Below are positions 1 through 7,210 of a stretch of DNA of 35,235 nt, in pieces. Both the position numbers and the translations under genes were made by a program. Source of the stretch: Deltaproteobacteria bacterium. Its GTDB lineage: Bacteria; Myxococcota_A; UBA9160; SZUA-336. Position 1 is the first letter of the stretch. Each line of letters starts with the position of its first letter. The notes beneath the pieces are model-generated. The model saw only the letters and a program-made list of their open reading frames with translations. It was not told where the DNA came from and searched no databases. Where the stretch lies: assembly GCA_019311115.1 (NCBI GenBank), contig JAFDDB010000021.1, positions 1-35,235 on the forward strand. Reading direction: 5' to 3'.

Positions 1-211
1 CGGGGGGGGGCCGGACCGTAGGCAGTCAGTGCGTCGCGGGCCCGGACTCTAGCAGCCTGTCAGATCAGCCTGTGATCGCAGGAAGAATCGGGACGTGACT
101 GCAAGTTCCAGTTTGAAATAGCCGGTGTCTAGATCGCTCCGCACCCCCCCCGATGTTTGCGGGTGTCGAGGAAATCGGAGCATTTGTAACAAAAACAGCC
201 ACTTATACAGC
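1..211. other. Non-coding or unassigned flank downstream of moaA
   Basis: The stretch begins with a C followed by nine G residues and contains no reading frame that resembles a protein. It lies downstream of the minus-strand moaA gene. Reading in that direction there is a short T-rich stretch a few tens of bases after the stop, but no convincing stem precedes it, so no terminator is called. No tRNA-like T-loop or cloverleaf was seen on either strand. Confidence 0.5.
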
Positions 212-1240
212 CTACCCGCCTATCCGGTACATCTCGATGCGGTCGCGCGGGTCTCGTGCGGCGGTCTCGGAGGTGCGCAGCTCGGAGTAGCGGTCGGTGC
301 GCTCGTGCCAGACGCCGCGGATCAGGTCGCGCAGCTCCGCGTCCGACAGCCCCGCGCGCAGCGGCGTCTTCAGGTCGCGGCCGCCCGACGCGAACAGGCA
401 GGTCACGAGCTCGCCTTCGGCCGATAGACGCGCGCGGGTGCAGTCGCCGCAGAAGGGCTGCGTGACCGACGCGATGATGCCGACCTCGCCGCTGCCGTCT
501 GTGTAGCGGTAGCGGCGGGCGACCTCGCCCGTGTAGTTCGGGTCGACGGGCTCCAGCGGAAGCTCGCTGCCGATGCGCTCCAGGATCTCGGCCGCGGGCA
601 CCACCTGCGCCAGGTCCCAGCCGTTCAGCGTGCCGACGTCCATGAACTCGATGAAGCGCACGACGTGGCCGGTGCCGCGGAAGTGCCGCGCCAGGTCGGC
701 GAGCGTGTGCTCGTTGACGCCGCGCTGCACCACGCAGTTGAACTTGAGGGAATTGAAGCCCGCCTTCTCCGCGGCTTCCACGCCTTGGAGGACGCTCTCG
801 ATCGTGAGCCCGACGCCATTCATCGCGCGGAAGACCGCCGGGTCGAGGCTGTCGAGGCTGATGGTCAGGCGGTGGAGACCCGCGTCGCGCAGGGCCTGGG
901 CGTGGCGCGGCAGCAGGTAGGCGTTGGTCGTCAGCGCCAGGTCGTCCACGCCGCCGATCGCCGCGAGCTTGCCGACCAGGAGCGGCAGGTCGGCCCGGAG
1001 CAGCGGCTCGCCGCCGGTGATGCGAAGCTTCGTGGCGCCGAGCGCGACCGCGGCGCGCGCCACCCGCTCGACCTCTTCGAAGCTCAGGATCTGCGCGCGC
1101 GGCAGGAACTGGTAGCGATCGCCGAAGATCTCGGCGGGCATGCAGTACGTGCAGCGGAAGTTGCACCGGTCGGTGACCGAGATGCGCAGGTCGCGGAGAG
1201 GCCGGACGAGCGTATCGACCAGGGGGAGGGAGTCGTCCAC
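212..1240 (-). CDS. moaA: GTP 3',8-cyclase MoaA (molybdenum cofactor biosynthesis)
   Basis: Radical-SAM enzyme catalysing the first step of molybdenum cofactor synthesis, converting GTP to 3',8-cyclo-GTP in the cytoplasm. The 342-residue product, the family's usual size, has the radical-SAM cysteines in DRCNFRCTYC (C26, C30, C33) and the second [4Fe-4S] cysteines C264, C267 and C281 around FCGDCTRARL. It ends in Gly-Gly, the tail MoaA inserts into its active site. The start is GTG, with the family-typical opening leading to PLRDLRISVTDRC. The Shine-Dalgarno sequence is weak, but the gene lies 33 nt behind the preceding minus-strand gene and probably shares its transcript. The context fits: a molybdenum hydroxylase and a MoaD-like protein are encoded nearby. 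Identity is close to certain. Confidence 0.97.
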   Translation of the reverse strand: MDDSLPLVDTLVRPLRDLRISVTDRCNFRCTYCMPAEIFGDRYQFLPRAQILSFEEVERVARAAVALGATKLRITGGEPLLRADLPLLVGKLAAIGGVDDLALTTNAYLLPRHAQALRDAGLHRLTISLDSLDPAVFRAMNGVGLTIESVLQGVEAAEKAGFNSLKFNCVVQRGVNEHTLADLARHFRGTGHVVRFIEFMDVGTLNGWDLAQVVPAAEILERIGSELPLEPVDPNYTGEVARRYRYTDGSGEVGIIASVTQPFCGDCTRARLSAEGELVTCLFASGGRDLKTPLRAGLSDAELRDLIRGVWHERTDRYSELRTSETAARDPRDRIEMYRIGG

Positions 1241-1273
1241 GACCGGGAGACTACCCGATCCGGGGCTCCCGCC

Positions 1274-2611
1274 CTAGAAGGCCAGCGAGAGCGCGGGCTC
1301 GGCCGGGTTGCGCGGGTCCGCCGCCGCGTGCGCGGAAGCCTCGACGAAGTCCTCGCCCGTGGACCAGGTGCGAGCGGCTTCGCGCGAGTAGCGGATCGGC
1401 TCGCCGTCCAGCGCGTCCTGCGGAACCCGCGTCATGAACTCGGGCACCAGGGCGTCGAGCGATTCGGGAAGCCCGCCGTGCGTGTCGTGAAACGCCTTGG
1501 TGGCGATCAGGACCTGCACCAGCGAGAGACGCGCCTCGACCCCACAACGGCGCAGGTCGAAGCGATCGAAGTTCGGCTGCGCGATCTCCATCAGGATGTT
1601 GCCGACCGGGTTCGGCGACGCGAGCACGCCGGCCCGGTCGAAGGGCACCTCGGTCTGGCGCCGCAGCACGTCCGCCGATCGGCAGTCGAGCGCCGACAGG
1701 CGCTGGCGCTCGCGGTACTTGCGCGCGGCGAGCGCCATCGTGCGGTTCGGCTGCCACAGGTAGTCGCGCGGCATCCAGCCCAGCAGCAGGCCGGCCCAGG
1801 CGCCGCGCTCGCCGACGGCGAACGCCGCGCCCGCGTCGTCGGTCTCGACTCCCTCGAGCGCCCGCTTCAAGAACTGGTACTCCGCCGCCCAGACCCGGCG
1901 CCAGTCGTCGGACGTCCAGCGCTGCGTCTCGATCCGGTCGATCCACGCGACAGACGCCGCGGCGTCGAGCGGCGCGGCCCGGGCCACCGCCTCGATCGAG
2001 CCCGCCGAGATCCGTTGCAGGCCGGCCGCGAACATGGCGGCTATCAGGTCGACACCCTCGGCTCTCGAGAGCGCCCGCCCCATCCTCATGCCGAGCAGGG
2101 CGCGCTCGATCGCGCGGTCCCTGCGCCCCGCCCTGGCGTCGAGGCGTGCCGCCGTGCCCGACAGCCGGGCCAGGCGTTGCAGGGAGAGGTACATGCCGGA
2201 GACGCGCTGGCTCCACTCGTCCGCTCCGTCGACGCCGGAGCGGTCTCCCGGCGCGAGTGACGGGAACTGGAAGACGGGCGCCCGCAGGCCCCGCTCGATG
2301 TCCTCGAACGCCGCGGCGTTGGCGGCGACCCTGTCCGCGACCCAGCCCGGCGTCGCGTCCGGGCACCACTCCTCGGAACAGAGCGCGTCGTCCGCCACCG
2401 GGTCCCAGACCACGGCTTCGGAAGCCCGGCTGAACCAGGTGAACCCGTTCGAATCCGGCGACACCGACGAGCGCACCACCTGCAGGTCGGCGTCGCCCGG
2501 GTCGGGAAGGTCTCGGCGCTGGACCGCGATCCAGTACGGGACCGAGATGAACGCGACCGCCAGGAAGGAGGCGGCTCCCATGAAGAGATGCCTCAGCATG
2601 CGGAAGCTCAT
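1274..2611 (-). CDS. Hypothetical membrane-anchored protein
   Basis: Family not recognised. The 445-residue product has one N-terminal hydrophobic segment (about residues 6-24, ending VPYWIAVQRRD), suggesting an inner-membrane anchor or uncleaved signal with an extracytoplasmic body. The middle is alpha-helical and Arg/Ala-rich. The last ~90 residues hold a module (SLDALVPEFMTRVPQDALDGEPIRYS) resembling the C-terminal part of many uncharacterised deltaproteobacterial and planctomycete proteins, where a pseudopilin-like stretch ends in a Pro-Asp-Gly-Pro-Ile-Arg-Tyr strand. The ATG at 2611 is chosen because GGAG lies 6 nt upstream; a TTG two codons earlier has no usable spacing. It sits between selD and moaA on the same strand and may be cotranscribed, but nothing ties it to either pathway. 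Confidence 0.75.
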   Translation of the reverse strand: MSFRMLRHLFMGAASFLAVAFISVPYWIAVQRRDLPDPGDADLQVVRSSVSPDSNGFTWFSRASEAVVWDPVADDALCSEEWCPDATPGWVADRVAANAAAFEDIERGLRAPVFQFPSLAPGDRSGVDGADEWSQRVSGMYLSLQRLARLSGTAARLDARAGRRDRAIERALLGMRMGRALSRAEGVDLIAAMFAAGLQRISAGSIEAVARAAPLDAAASVAWIDRIETQRWTSDDWRRVWAAEYQFLKRALEGVETDDAGAAFAVGERGAWAGLLLGWMPRDYLWQPNRTMALAARKYRERQRLSALDCRSADVLRRQTEVPFDRAGVLASPNPVGNILMEIAQPNFDRFDLRRCGVEARLSLVQVLIATKAFHDTHGGLPESLDALVPEFMTRVPQDALDGEPIRYSREAARTWSTGEDFVEASAHAAADPRNPAEPALSLAF

Positions 2612-2783
2612 CGGCAACTCCGGCCGCGAACTTCAGCGCCGTGTGACCAGCGTGCGACGGGCGGTGACAGACGCGACGCACGGTGACGGGCGCGACGTCA
2701 GGCGCGGATGAAGCCGGCCGTGTCCGGGTGCGCCCGCAGGCGCGCCAGGTCCGCATCGCTCGGCGGCTGCGGCAGGTCCACCG

Positions 2784-3824
2784 CTAGACCACCTCGATGC
2801 GGCCGGGGTCCCCGGCGCGAAGCTCCCCGACGCTGGCGGCGGCGTGCGCACCGCCCTTCTCGAGCGCGGCGACGAGCGCGGCCTCGCCCTCGGGCGGCAC
2901 GGCGATCAGCAGCCCGCCGGAGGTCTGCGCGTCGCAGAGCACCAGCCGGTCGATCTCTTCGAGCGCGTCGGCCCAGCGCACGTGCCCGGCCACGTAGTCG
3001 AGGTTGCGGCGGGTGCCGCCCGGGACGACGCCTTCGCGCACCAGCGGACGCACGAAGTCCAGCACGGGAACGCGGTCCGCGTAGATGCGCGCCGCCAGGC
3101 CCGCACCGCTCGCCAGGTTGTAGAGGTGGCCGAGCAGACCGAAGCCGGTCACGTCGGTCGCGGCGTGCGCGCCGGCCGAAAGGGCGGCGTCTTTCGCGCC
3201 GCGGTTGAGCGCGCTCATGATTTCGACGACTCGCGCGATGTCCGCGTCGTCGAGCCGGTCGTTCTTGATCGCCTGTGCGGCCACGCCGAAGCCGAGCGGC
3301 TTGGTCAGGACCAGGCGATCACCCTCGCGCGCCCGCGTCTGCGCGAGCGCGCGGTCCGCGTCCACGCTGCCGACGACGCAGAGGCCGTACTTCATCTCGG
3401 GATCGATCACCGTGTGGCCGCCCACGATGGCGCAGCCGGCCTCGGCCGCCTTGTCGCGGCCCCCGCGAAAGATGCTCTCGAGCACGTCGAGGGGGACCTC
3501 GCCCTCGGGAAAGCCGCACACCGCCAGGGCGACCTGGGGCTCACCGCCCATCGCGTAGACGTCCGAGAGCGAGTTGGCGGCGGCGATCGCCCCGTAGGCA
3601 TAGGCGTCGTCGACGATCGGCGTGATGAAGTCGACGGTCAGCACGAGCCCCGGGCCGGATTCCGGGCGCAAGAGTGCGGCGTCATCCATGGGCGCCGTCG
3701 CGGCGTCGACCCACGGATGCTCGAAGGGGGTGACCTTCTCCAGGACCTGGACCAGGTCCTCAGCACCCAGCTTGCGCGCTCAGCCGCCGGCCGGCACGAG
3801 ACGGGTCAAGCGAATCCCGCTCAT
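2784..3824 (-). CDS. selD: Selenide, water dikinase SelD, itself a selenoprotein (UGA = Sec15)
   Basis: Makes selenophosphate from selenide and ATP for selenocysteine and selenouridine synthesis. A conventional reading would start at the internal ATG 3689 and lose the active site. Reading further upstream in the same frame gives ATG 3824 with AGGAGGA 6 nt before it, then 14 codons ending LVPAGG, a UGA (3782-3780), then ARKLGAEDL joining the known body. This aligns with the SelD active-site motif Cys/Sec-x-x-Lys (Cys17/Lys20 in E. coli): Sec15 and Lys18 here. Full length is 346 residues, normal for the family. The body carries the expected DDAALL, TVDFITPIVDD and AAANSLSDVYAMGG ATP-binding segments and GGHTVIDPEMKYGL. 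A hairpin follows the UGA. The gene starts 35 nt after the kinase stop. Sec-containing SelD is known in other bacteria; here it is inferred from sequence. Confidence 0.93.
3742..3782 (-). promoter_or_regulatory. Candidate bacterial SECIS element in selD with its UGA
   Basis: On the minus strand the in-frame UGA occupies 3782-3780. After 19 nt comes AGGACCTGGTCCAGGTCCT (3760-3742), which folds into a 7 bp stem with a GGUCC loop, or an 8 bp stem with a GUC loop. Bacterial SECIS elements lie directly 3' of the UGA inside the coding region and carry G residues at the start of the apical loop; the E. coli fdhF loop is GGUCU. Spacing from UGA to apical loop is about 26 nt, inside the usual range. 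SelB binding is inferred, not shown. Confidence 0.75.
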
Positions 3825-3859
3825 TGCTGATCCTCCTGTAGACGACGGGAGGCTAGCAG

Positions 3860-5173
3860 CTAGCGGGGACGCTTGAAGTCGGGCGTGACGGTACGGGCCT
3901 CGCCGCGCTCCAGGTCCACGTCCTGCTCGACGGTGCCGTGGAGCGGGTGCTCGACGACGATCGTGTGGGCACCCGGCGTGAGCGGAATCATGGTGCCGGG
4001 CTCCGCGTGGACAGCGGGGCCGAAGTCGATGCGCACGTCCGCCGCGCTCGGCAACTCGAGCCGGATGCCGGTGCCGTCGGTTCGCGACAGCAGGCTCTTC
4101 ACGCCGTCGAGCATGCGCTGGGGGCCGACCTGGACCAGCTGTACCGAGCCCGCGAAGACCAGCGCCGCGACAGCCGCCACCGCCCAGCGCATGCGGCCGC
4201 GGCGCGGGGCCGCAGAGGCCGCAGGCGCGGCCACGGTCTCGCCGTCGCGGAGCTCGAAGACTCCTCGTTCCCAGAGCCAGGCTGCCAGCTCGTCGCGCGC
4301 GTCCTGAGGAGAGATGCGGCCCAACTGGTGCTCGAGCGCGCGCCGAAGCTGGGCCGTGCTGGCAAAGCGCTGCTTGGGCAGCGCGCGCAGGCAGCGCCGC
4401 ACGATGCGCGCCAGTCCGCGCGGCGTCTCGCGCGCGGCACGCCGGGGCTTCTGGTAGCGCTCGCGCTGCATGCGCGAGAGCATCGACGGTGTCTGCGACC
4501 GCTCCCCCCCTTCCTGCGCCTCCGCCTCTCGCGTCTCGGGATAGGGAGGCATGCCGGTGAGGCTCTCGTACAGCACGACGCCGAGCGAGAAGACGTCGCC
4601 GCGGAAGTCCACGCGCTCGCCCAGCATCTGCTCGGGCGGCATGTAGGCCGGCGATCCGATCATCATGCCGGGCCGGGTGAGGCCCACCTCCGAGGCTTCC
4701 AGCGCGATGCCGAAGTCGGCGATCTTCACCTCGCCGGCGCGTCCGAGCAGGATGTTCGCGGGCTTCAGGTCGCGGTGCACGGTGCCCAGCGCGTGGATCG
4801 CCTCGAGGCCGCGAGCGATCTCGACCGCGATGATCGTCGCCATGCGCGCGGGGATGCGCCTCAGCTTCTCGATCGCGCAGCCCAGGTCCACGCCGTCCAC
4901 CCACTCCTGTGCGATGTAGTGCTCGCTGCGCCAGTCGAAGCAGTCGAAGACCGCCACCACGTTCTGGTGGTGCACGGCGCCCGCGGCGCGCGCCTCGCGC
5001 CGGAACCGCTCGACGTACTCGTCGCTCGACGCCAGGTCCCGGCGGAGCTTCTTCAGGACGGCGGGGCGGTTCAGGTTCTCCTGGCGACCGAGCAGCACGA
5101 CGCCCATGCCGCCGCCGCCGATCTCTTCCTCGACGACGAAGCCGCCGATCGTGGTGCCCTTCTTGGCGGCCAT
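3860..5173 (-). CDS. Membrane-anchored Ser/Thr protein kinase (Hanks type)
   Basis: Cytoplasmic kinase domain with all key motifs: glycine loop IGGGGMGVV (residues 18-26), catalytic Lys41, helix-C Glu60, HRDLKPANILL with catalytic Asp135, DFG at 153-155, and a PPE in place of APE. A helical juxtamembrane region rich in Arg follows, then a single transmembrane helix starting near residue 330. An extracytoplasmic tail of about 85 residues is beta-rich and ends TPGAHTIVVEHPLHGTVEQDV, resembling PEGA-type sensor tails. It starts 7 nt after the FHA gene stop, so the two are almost certainly cotranscribed, and the FHA protein is a likely phosphothreonine-binding partner or substrate. The kinase looks catalytically competent. 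Its signal is unknown. Confidence 0.93.
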   Translation of the reverse strand: MAAKKGTTIGGFVVEEEIGGGGMGVVLLGRQENLNRPAVLKKLRRDLASSDEYVERFRREARAAGAVHHQNVVAVFDCFDWRSEHYIAQEWVDGVDLGCAIEKLRRIPARMATIIAVEIARGLEAIHALGTVHRDLKPANILLGRAGEVKIADFGIALEASEVGLTRPGMMIGSPAYMPPEQMLGERVDFRGDVFSLGVVLYESLTGMPPYPETREAEAQEGGERSQTPSMLSRMQRERYQKPRRAARETPRGLARIVRRCLRALPKQRFASTAQLRRALEHQLGRISPQDARDELAAWLWERGVFELRDGETVAAPAASAAPRRGRMRWAVAAVAALVFAGSVQLVQVGPQRMLDGVKSLLSRTDGTGIRLELPSAADVRIDFGPAVHAEPGTMIPLTPGAHTIVVEHPLHGTVEQDVDLERGEARTVTPDFKRPR

Positions 5174-5180
5174 CGACCGC

Positions 5181-5585
5181 CTAGCCCTCGGGGACCGCGT
5201 ACTCCCGGCCGGCGTGCTCGCGCTCCTCGATCACGTACTGGAAGCGATGCTCGCCCAGGTCGAAGCGGTCGCCGTGCTTCAGCTTGCAGACCTGCACGGA
5301 GCTTCCGTTGACGGTGACGCCGTTGGTGCTCCCCAGGTCACGGATGCGGAAGCCCTCGCCGTAGAACTCCACCACCGCGTGCTCGCGCGACATGGCGGAG
5401 TCGTCGAAGGCCAGGTCGACGCCGGGACCGCGTCCCATCGAGACGCGGCTCTGGTCCAGCCCGTACTCGCTGCCCGAAGCTCCGCCGGACAGGATCACGA
5501 TCGCCGCCCGGAAGCGCCCGAAGAACTCCTCGGCGCCGGTCCCGCTCCCGCTGCTCTCCACCTGCCGCGTGCACCCGTCGCGCAT
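5181..5585 (-). CDS. FHA-domain protein
   Basis: Phosphothreonine-binding adaptor of 134 residues. After a short Ser/Gly-rich N-terminus and a strand at about 26-32, the FHA core shows SMGR (Gly51-Arg52), SREH (66-69) and LGSTNG (84-89), all expected phosphopeptide-binding positions. The ATG at 5585 is preferred because GGAGGA precedes it by a few bases; a longer reading from 5612 would add nine Arg/Gly-rich residues without a better ribosome site. It is the first gene of the minus-strand run and lies directly before the Ser/Thr kinase, a common pairing in which the FHA protein is phosphorylated by or recruits its kinase. Confidence 0.9.
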   Translation of the reverse strand: MRDGCTRQVESSGSGTGAEEFFGRFRAAIVILSGGASGSEYGLDQSRVSMGRGPGVDLAFDDSAMSREHAVVEFYGEGFRIRDLGSTNGVTVNGSSVQVCKLKHGDRFDLGEHRFQYVIEEREHAGREYAVPEG

Positions 5586-5852
5586 CCTGCTTCCTCCCCG
5601 CCGCCCGGGCACCCCGGTCGTCGATTCGCAGATCGGTCGGGTCCCGGATGCGCTTTAGCGCGGGACTCCCGCCGGCCGGGGTTCCGCCAGGTGCAGGCGC
5701 GGCCGCAAGCCCGGCGAGGAGCGGGTGAACCGGGCGCGGGGCCTGCGGGCGCGGCCGACCCCCGCGGGCCCGAATCCCTGTAGGATGGGACTCTTGTCGG
5801 CGCCAGCGGCCCCAGGCCGCAGGGCCGGCCCCCGTCTACTGAGGAACCCCCG
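5586..5852. other. Divergent intergenic region between FHA and hydroxylase operons
   Basis: This 267 bp, very GC-rich spacer separates two divergent transcription units and must hold promoters for both. The only hexamer of note is TAGGAT about 70 bp before the plus-strand start, without a recognisable -35 partner. No riboswitch (in particular no convincing molybdenum-cofactor RNA), repeat or small gene could be supported. Confidence 0.4.
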
Positions 5853-6728
5853 ATGGAATCGATGCACTACGAATCGCCCGCGACCGTCGCGGAGGCGGTC
5901 CGGTTGTTGTCGGACGCCCCTCCGGGCAGCGCGCGCGTCCTGGCCGGCGGCACCGACCTGCTGGTCCAGATGCGGATCGGGCGGATCGACCCGGCGCTGA
6001 TCGTCGACGTGAAGCGGATCCCGGAGACGCGCGGCGTCGCCGTCCGGGACGGCGCGCTGGTGATCGGCGCGTCGCTCGAGACGATGACCCTGCGCCGCGC
6101 TCCGGACCTGGAGAAGAACTTCCCGGGCCTCGCCGAAGCCGCCGCGCTGATCGGCTCGGACCAGATCCAGGGCCGCGCGTCGCTGGGCGGCAACCTGTGC
6201 AACGCCTCGCCCGCGGCAGATACGGTCCCCGCGCTGATCGTGCTCGGAGCGCAGGCCGAGATCGCCGGACCGGAAGGTACGCGGCGCGTCCCGGTCGCGG
6301 AGTTCGTGACCGGGCCGGGATCGACGGTGCTCGGCCGGGGCGAGTTCCTGGTTTCGCTGCACGTGCCGCTTCCGGCCCCGCGCTCCGCCGACGCCTACCT
6401 GCGGCTGATCCCGCGCACCGAGATGGACATCGCGGTGGTCGGGTCGGCGGTCAGCGTGACGCTCGACGCGGGCGGGACCTGCACGGCCGCACGCGTCGTG
6501 CTGGGTGCGGTGGCGCCGACCGCGATCGAGGTGCCCGAGGCCGCGGCCGCGCTGATCGGCAGCACGCTCGACGACGCGGCGCTCGGCCGCGCAGGGCAGG
6601 CCGCCACGGCCGCCTGCAACCCGATCAACGACATGCGGGGCACGGTGGAGTACCGGCGCAAGGTGGCCGCCGTGCTGACGCGCCGCGCCGCGGCCAAGGC
6701 CGCCGAGCGCGCCGCGGGGAGGAACTGA
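5853..6728 (+). CDS. Molybdenum hydroxylase FAD-binding (medium) subunit, CoxM-like
   Basis: FAD subunit of a xanthine dehydrogenase/CO dehydrogenase-family enzyme; it passes electrons from the iron-sulfur subunit to the acceptor. The 291 residues match the family length. The two FAD-binding segments are present: AGGTD (31-35) for the pyrophosphate and GRASLGGNLCNASPAAD (from 107) near the isoalloxazine. The ATG at 5853 follows GAGGAA with about 6 nt spacing; a second ATG three codons on is possible. It overlaps the small-subunit gene by one base (TGATG), indicating translational coupling. The substrate cannot be inferred from this subunit. Confidence 0.93.
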   Translation: MESMHYESPATVAEAVRLLSDAPPGSARVLAGGTDLLVQMRIGRIDPALIVDVKRIPETRGVAVRDGALVIGASLETMTLRRAPDLEKNFPGLAEAAALIGSDQIQGRASLGGNLCNASPAADTVPALIVLGAQAEIAGPEGTRRVPVAEFVTGPGSTVLGRGEFLVSLHVPLPAPRSADAYLRLIPRTEMDIAVVGSAVSVTLDAGGTCTAARVVLGAVAPTAIEVPEAAAALIGSTLDDAALGRAGQAATAACNPINDMRGTVEYRRKVAAVLTRRAAAKAAERAAGRN

Positions 6729-7210
6729 TGGGCCGCATCCACGTTCGCACCCGGATCAACGGCGAGGCGACGGAGTTCCTCTGCGACCCGCGCCAGACGC
6801 TGCTCGACGCGCTGCGCGACGAACTACAACTGACGGGGACCAAGGAAGGCTGCACGACGGGCGACTGCGGCGCCTGCTCGGTCACGCTCGACGGCCTGCT
6901 CGTGTGCTCGTGCCTGGTGCTGGCCGCCGAGACCGAGGGACACGACGTCGGCACCATCGAGGGGATGGCGCAGGGCGAGACGCTCCACCCGCTGCAGCAG
7001 AAGTTCCTGGAGCACGCGGCGCTGCAGTGCGGCGTGTGCACGCCCGGCTTCCTGGTGGCAGCCAAGGCGCTGCTCGACCGCGAGCCGGACCCGAGCGAGA
7101 AGCAGGTGCGCTACGCGCTGGCCGGGAACCTCTGCCGCTGCACCGGCTACGACAAGATCATCCGCGCGGTGCTCGACGCCGCCGCCGAGCTCCGGGGAGA
7201 TACTCGATGA
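6728..7210 (+). CDS. Molybdenum hydroxylase [2Fe-2S] (small) subunit, CoxS-like
   Basis: Carries two [2Fe-2S] clusters that wire the molybdenum site to FAD. The 160-residue product shows the plant-ferredoxin-type cluster ligands C42, C47, C50 and C62 (GCTTGDCGACSV...C) and the helical-domain cluster ligands C101, C104, C136 and C138 (CGVCTPGF and CRCTGY). The ATG at 6728 overlaps the previous stop by one base. In the same frame an upstream open reading extends into the FAD-subunit gene but is not coding. The stop overlaps the next ATG (ATGA), so all three subunit genes are coupled. Confidence 0.95.
   Translation: MGRIHVRTRINGEATEFLCDPRQTLLDALRDELQLTGTKEGCTTGDCGACSVTLDGLLVCSCLVLAAETEGHDVGTIEGMAQGETLHPLQQKFLEHAALQCGVCTPGFLVAAKALLDREPDPSEKQVRYALAGNLCRCTGYDKIIRAVLDAAAELRGDTR

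Noticed and set aside
1-211. tRNA or other structured RNA at the left edge
   Set aside because: No T-loop, anticodon stem or acceptor pairing could be found on either strand; the nine-G run is the only unusual element.
2698-2781. Short GTG-initiated reading frame (27 codons) on the minus strand directly after the selD stop
   Set aside because: No ribosome-binding site and no resemblance to a known small protein; in a GC-rich genome such frames arise by chance. Kept only as a note.
2784-3689. SelD as an N-terminally truncated pseudogene
   Set aside because: The missing N-terminus is present upstream in frame across a UGA at the Sec position, with a strong ribosome site, so recoding explains the sequence better than decay.
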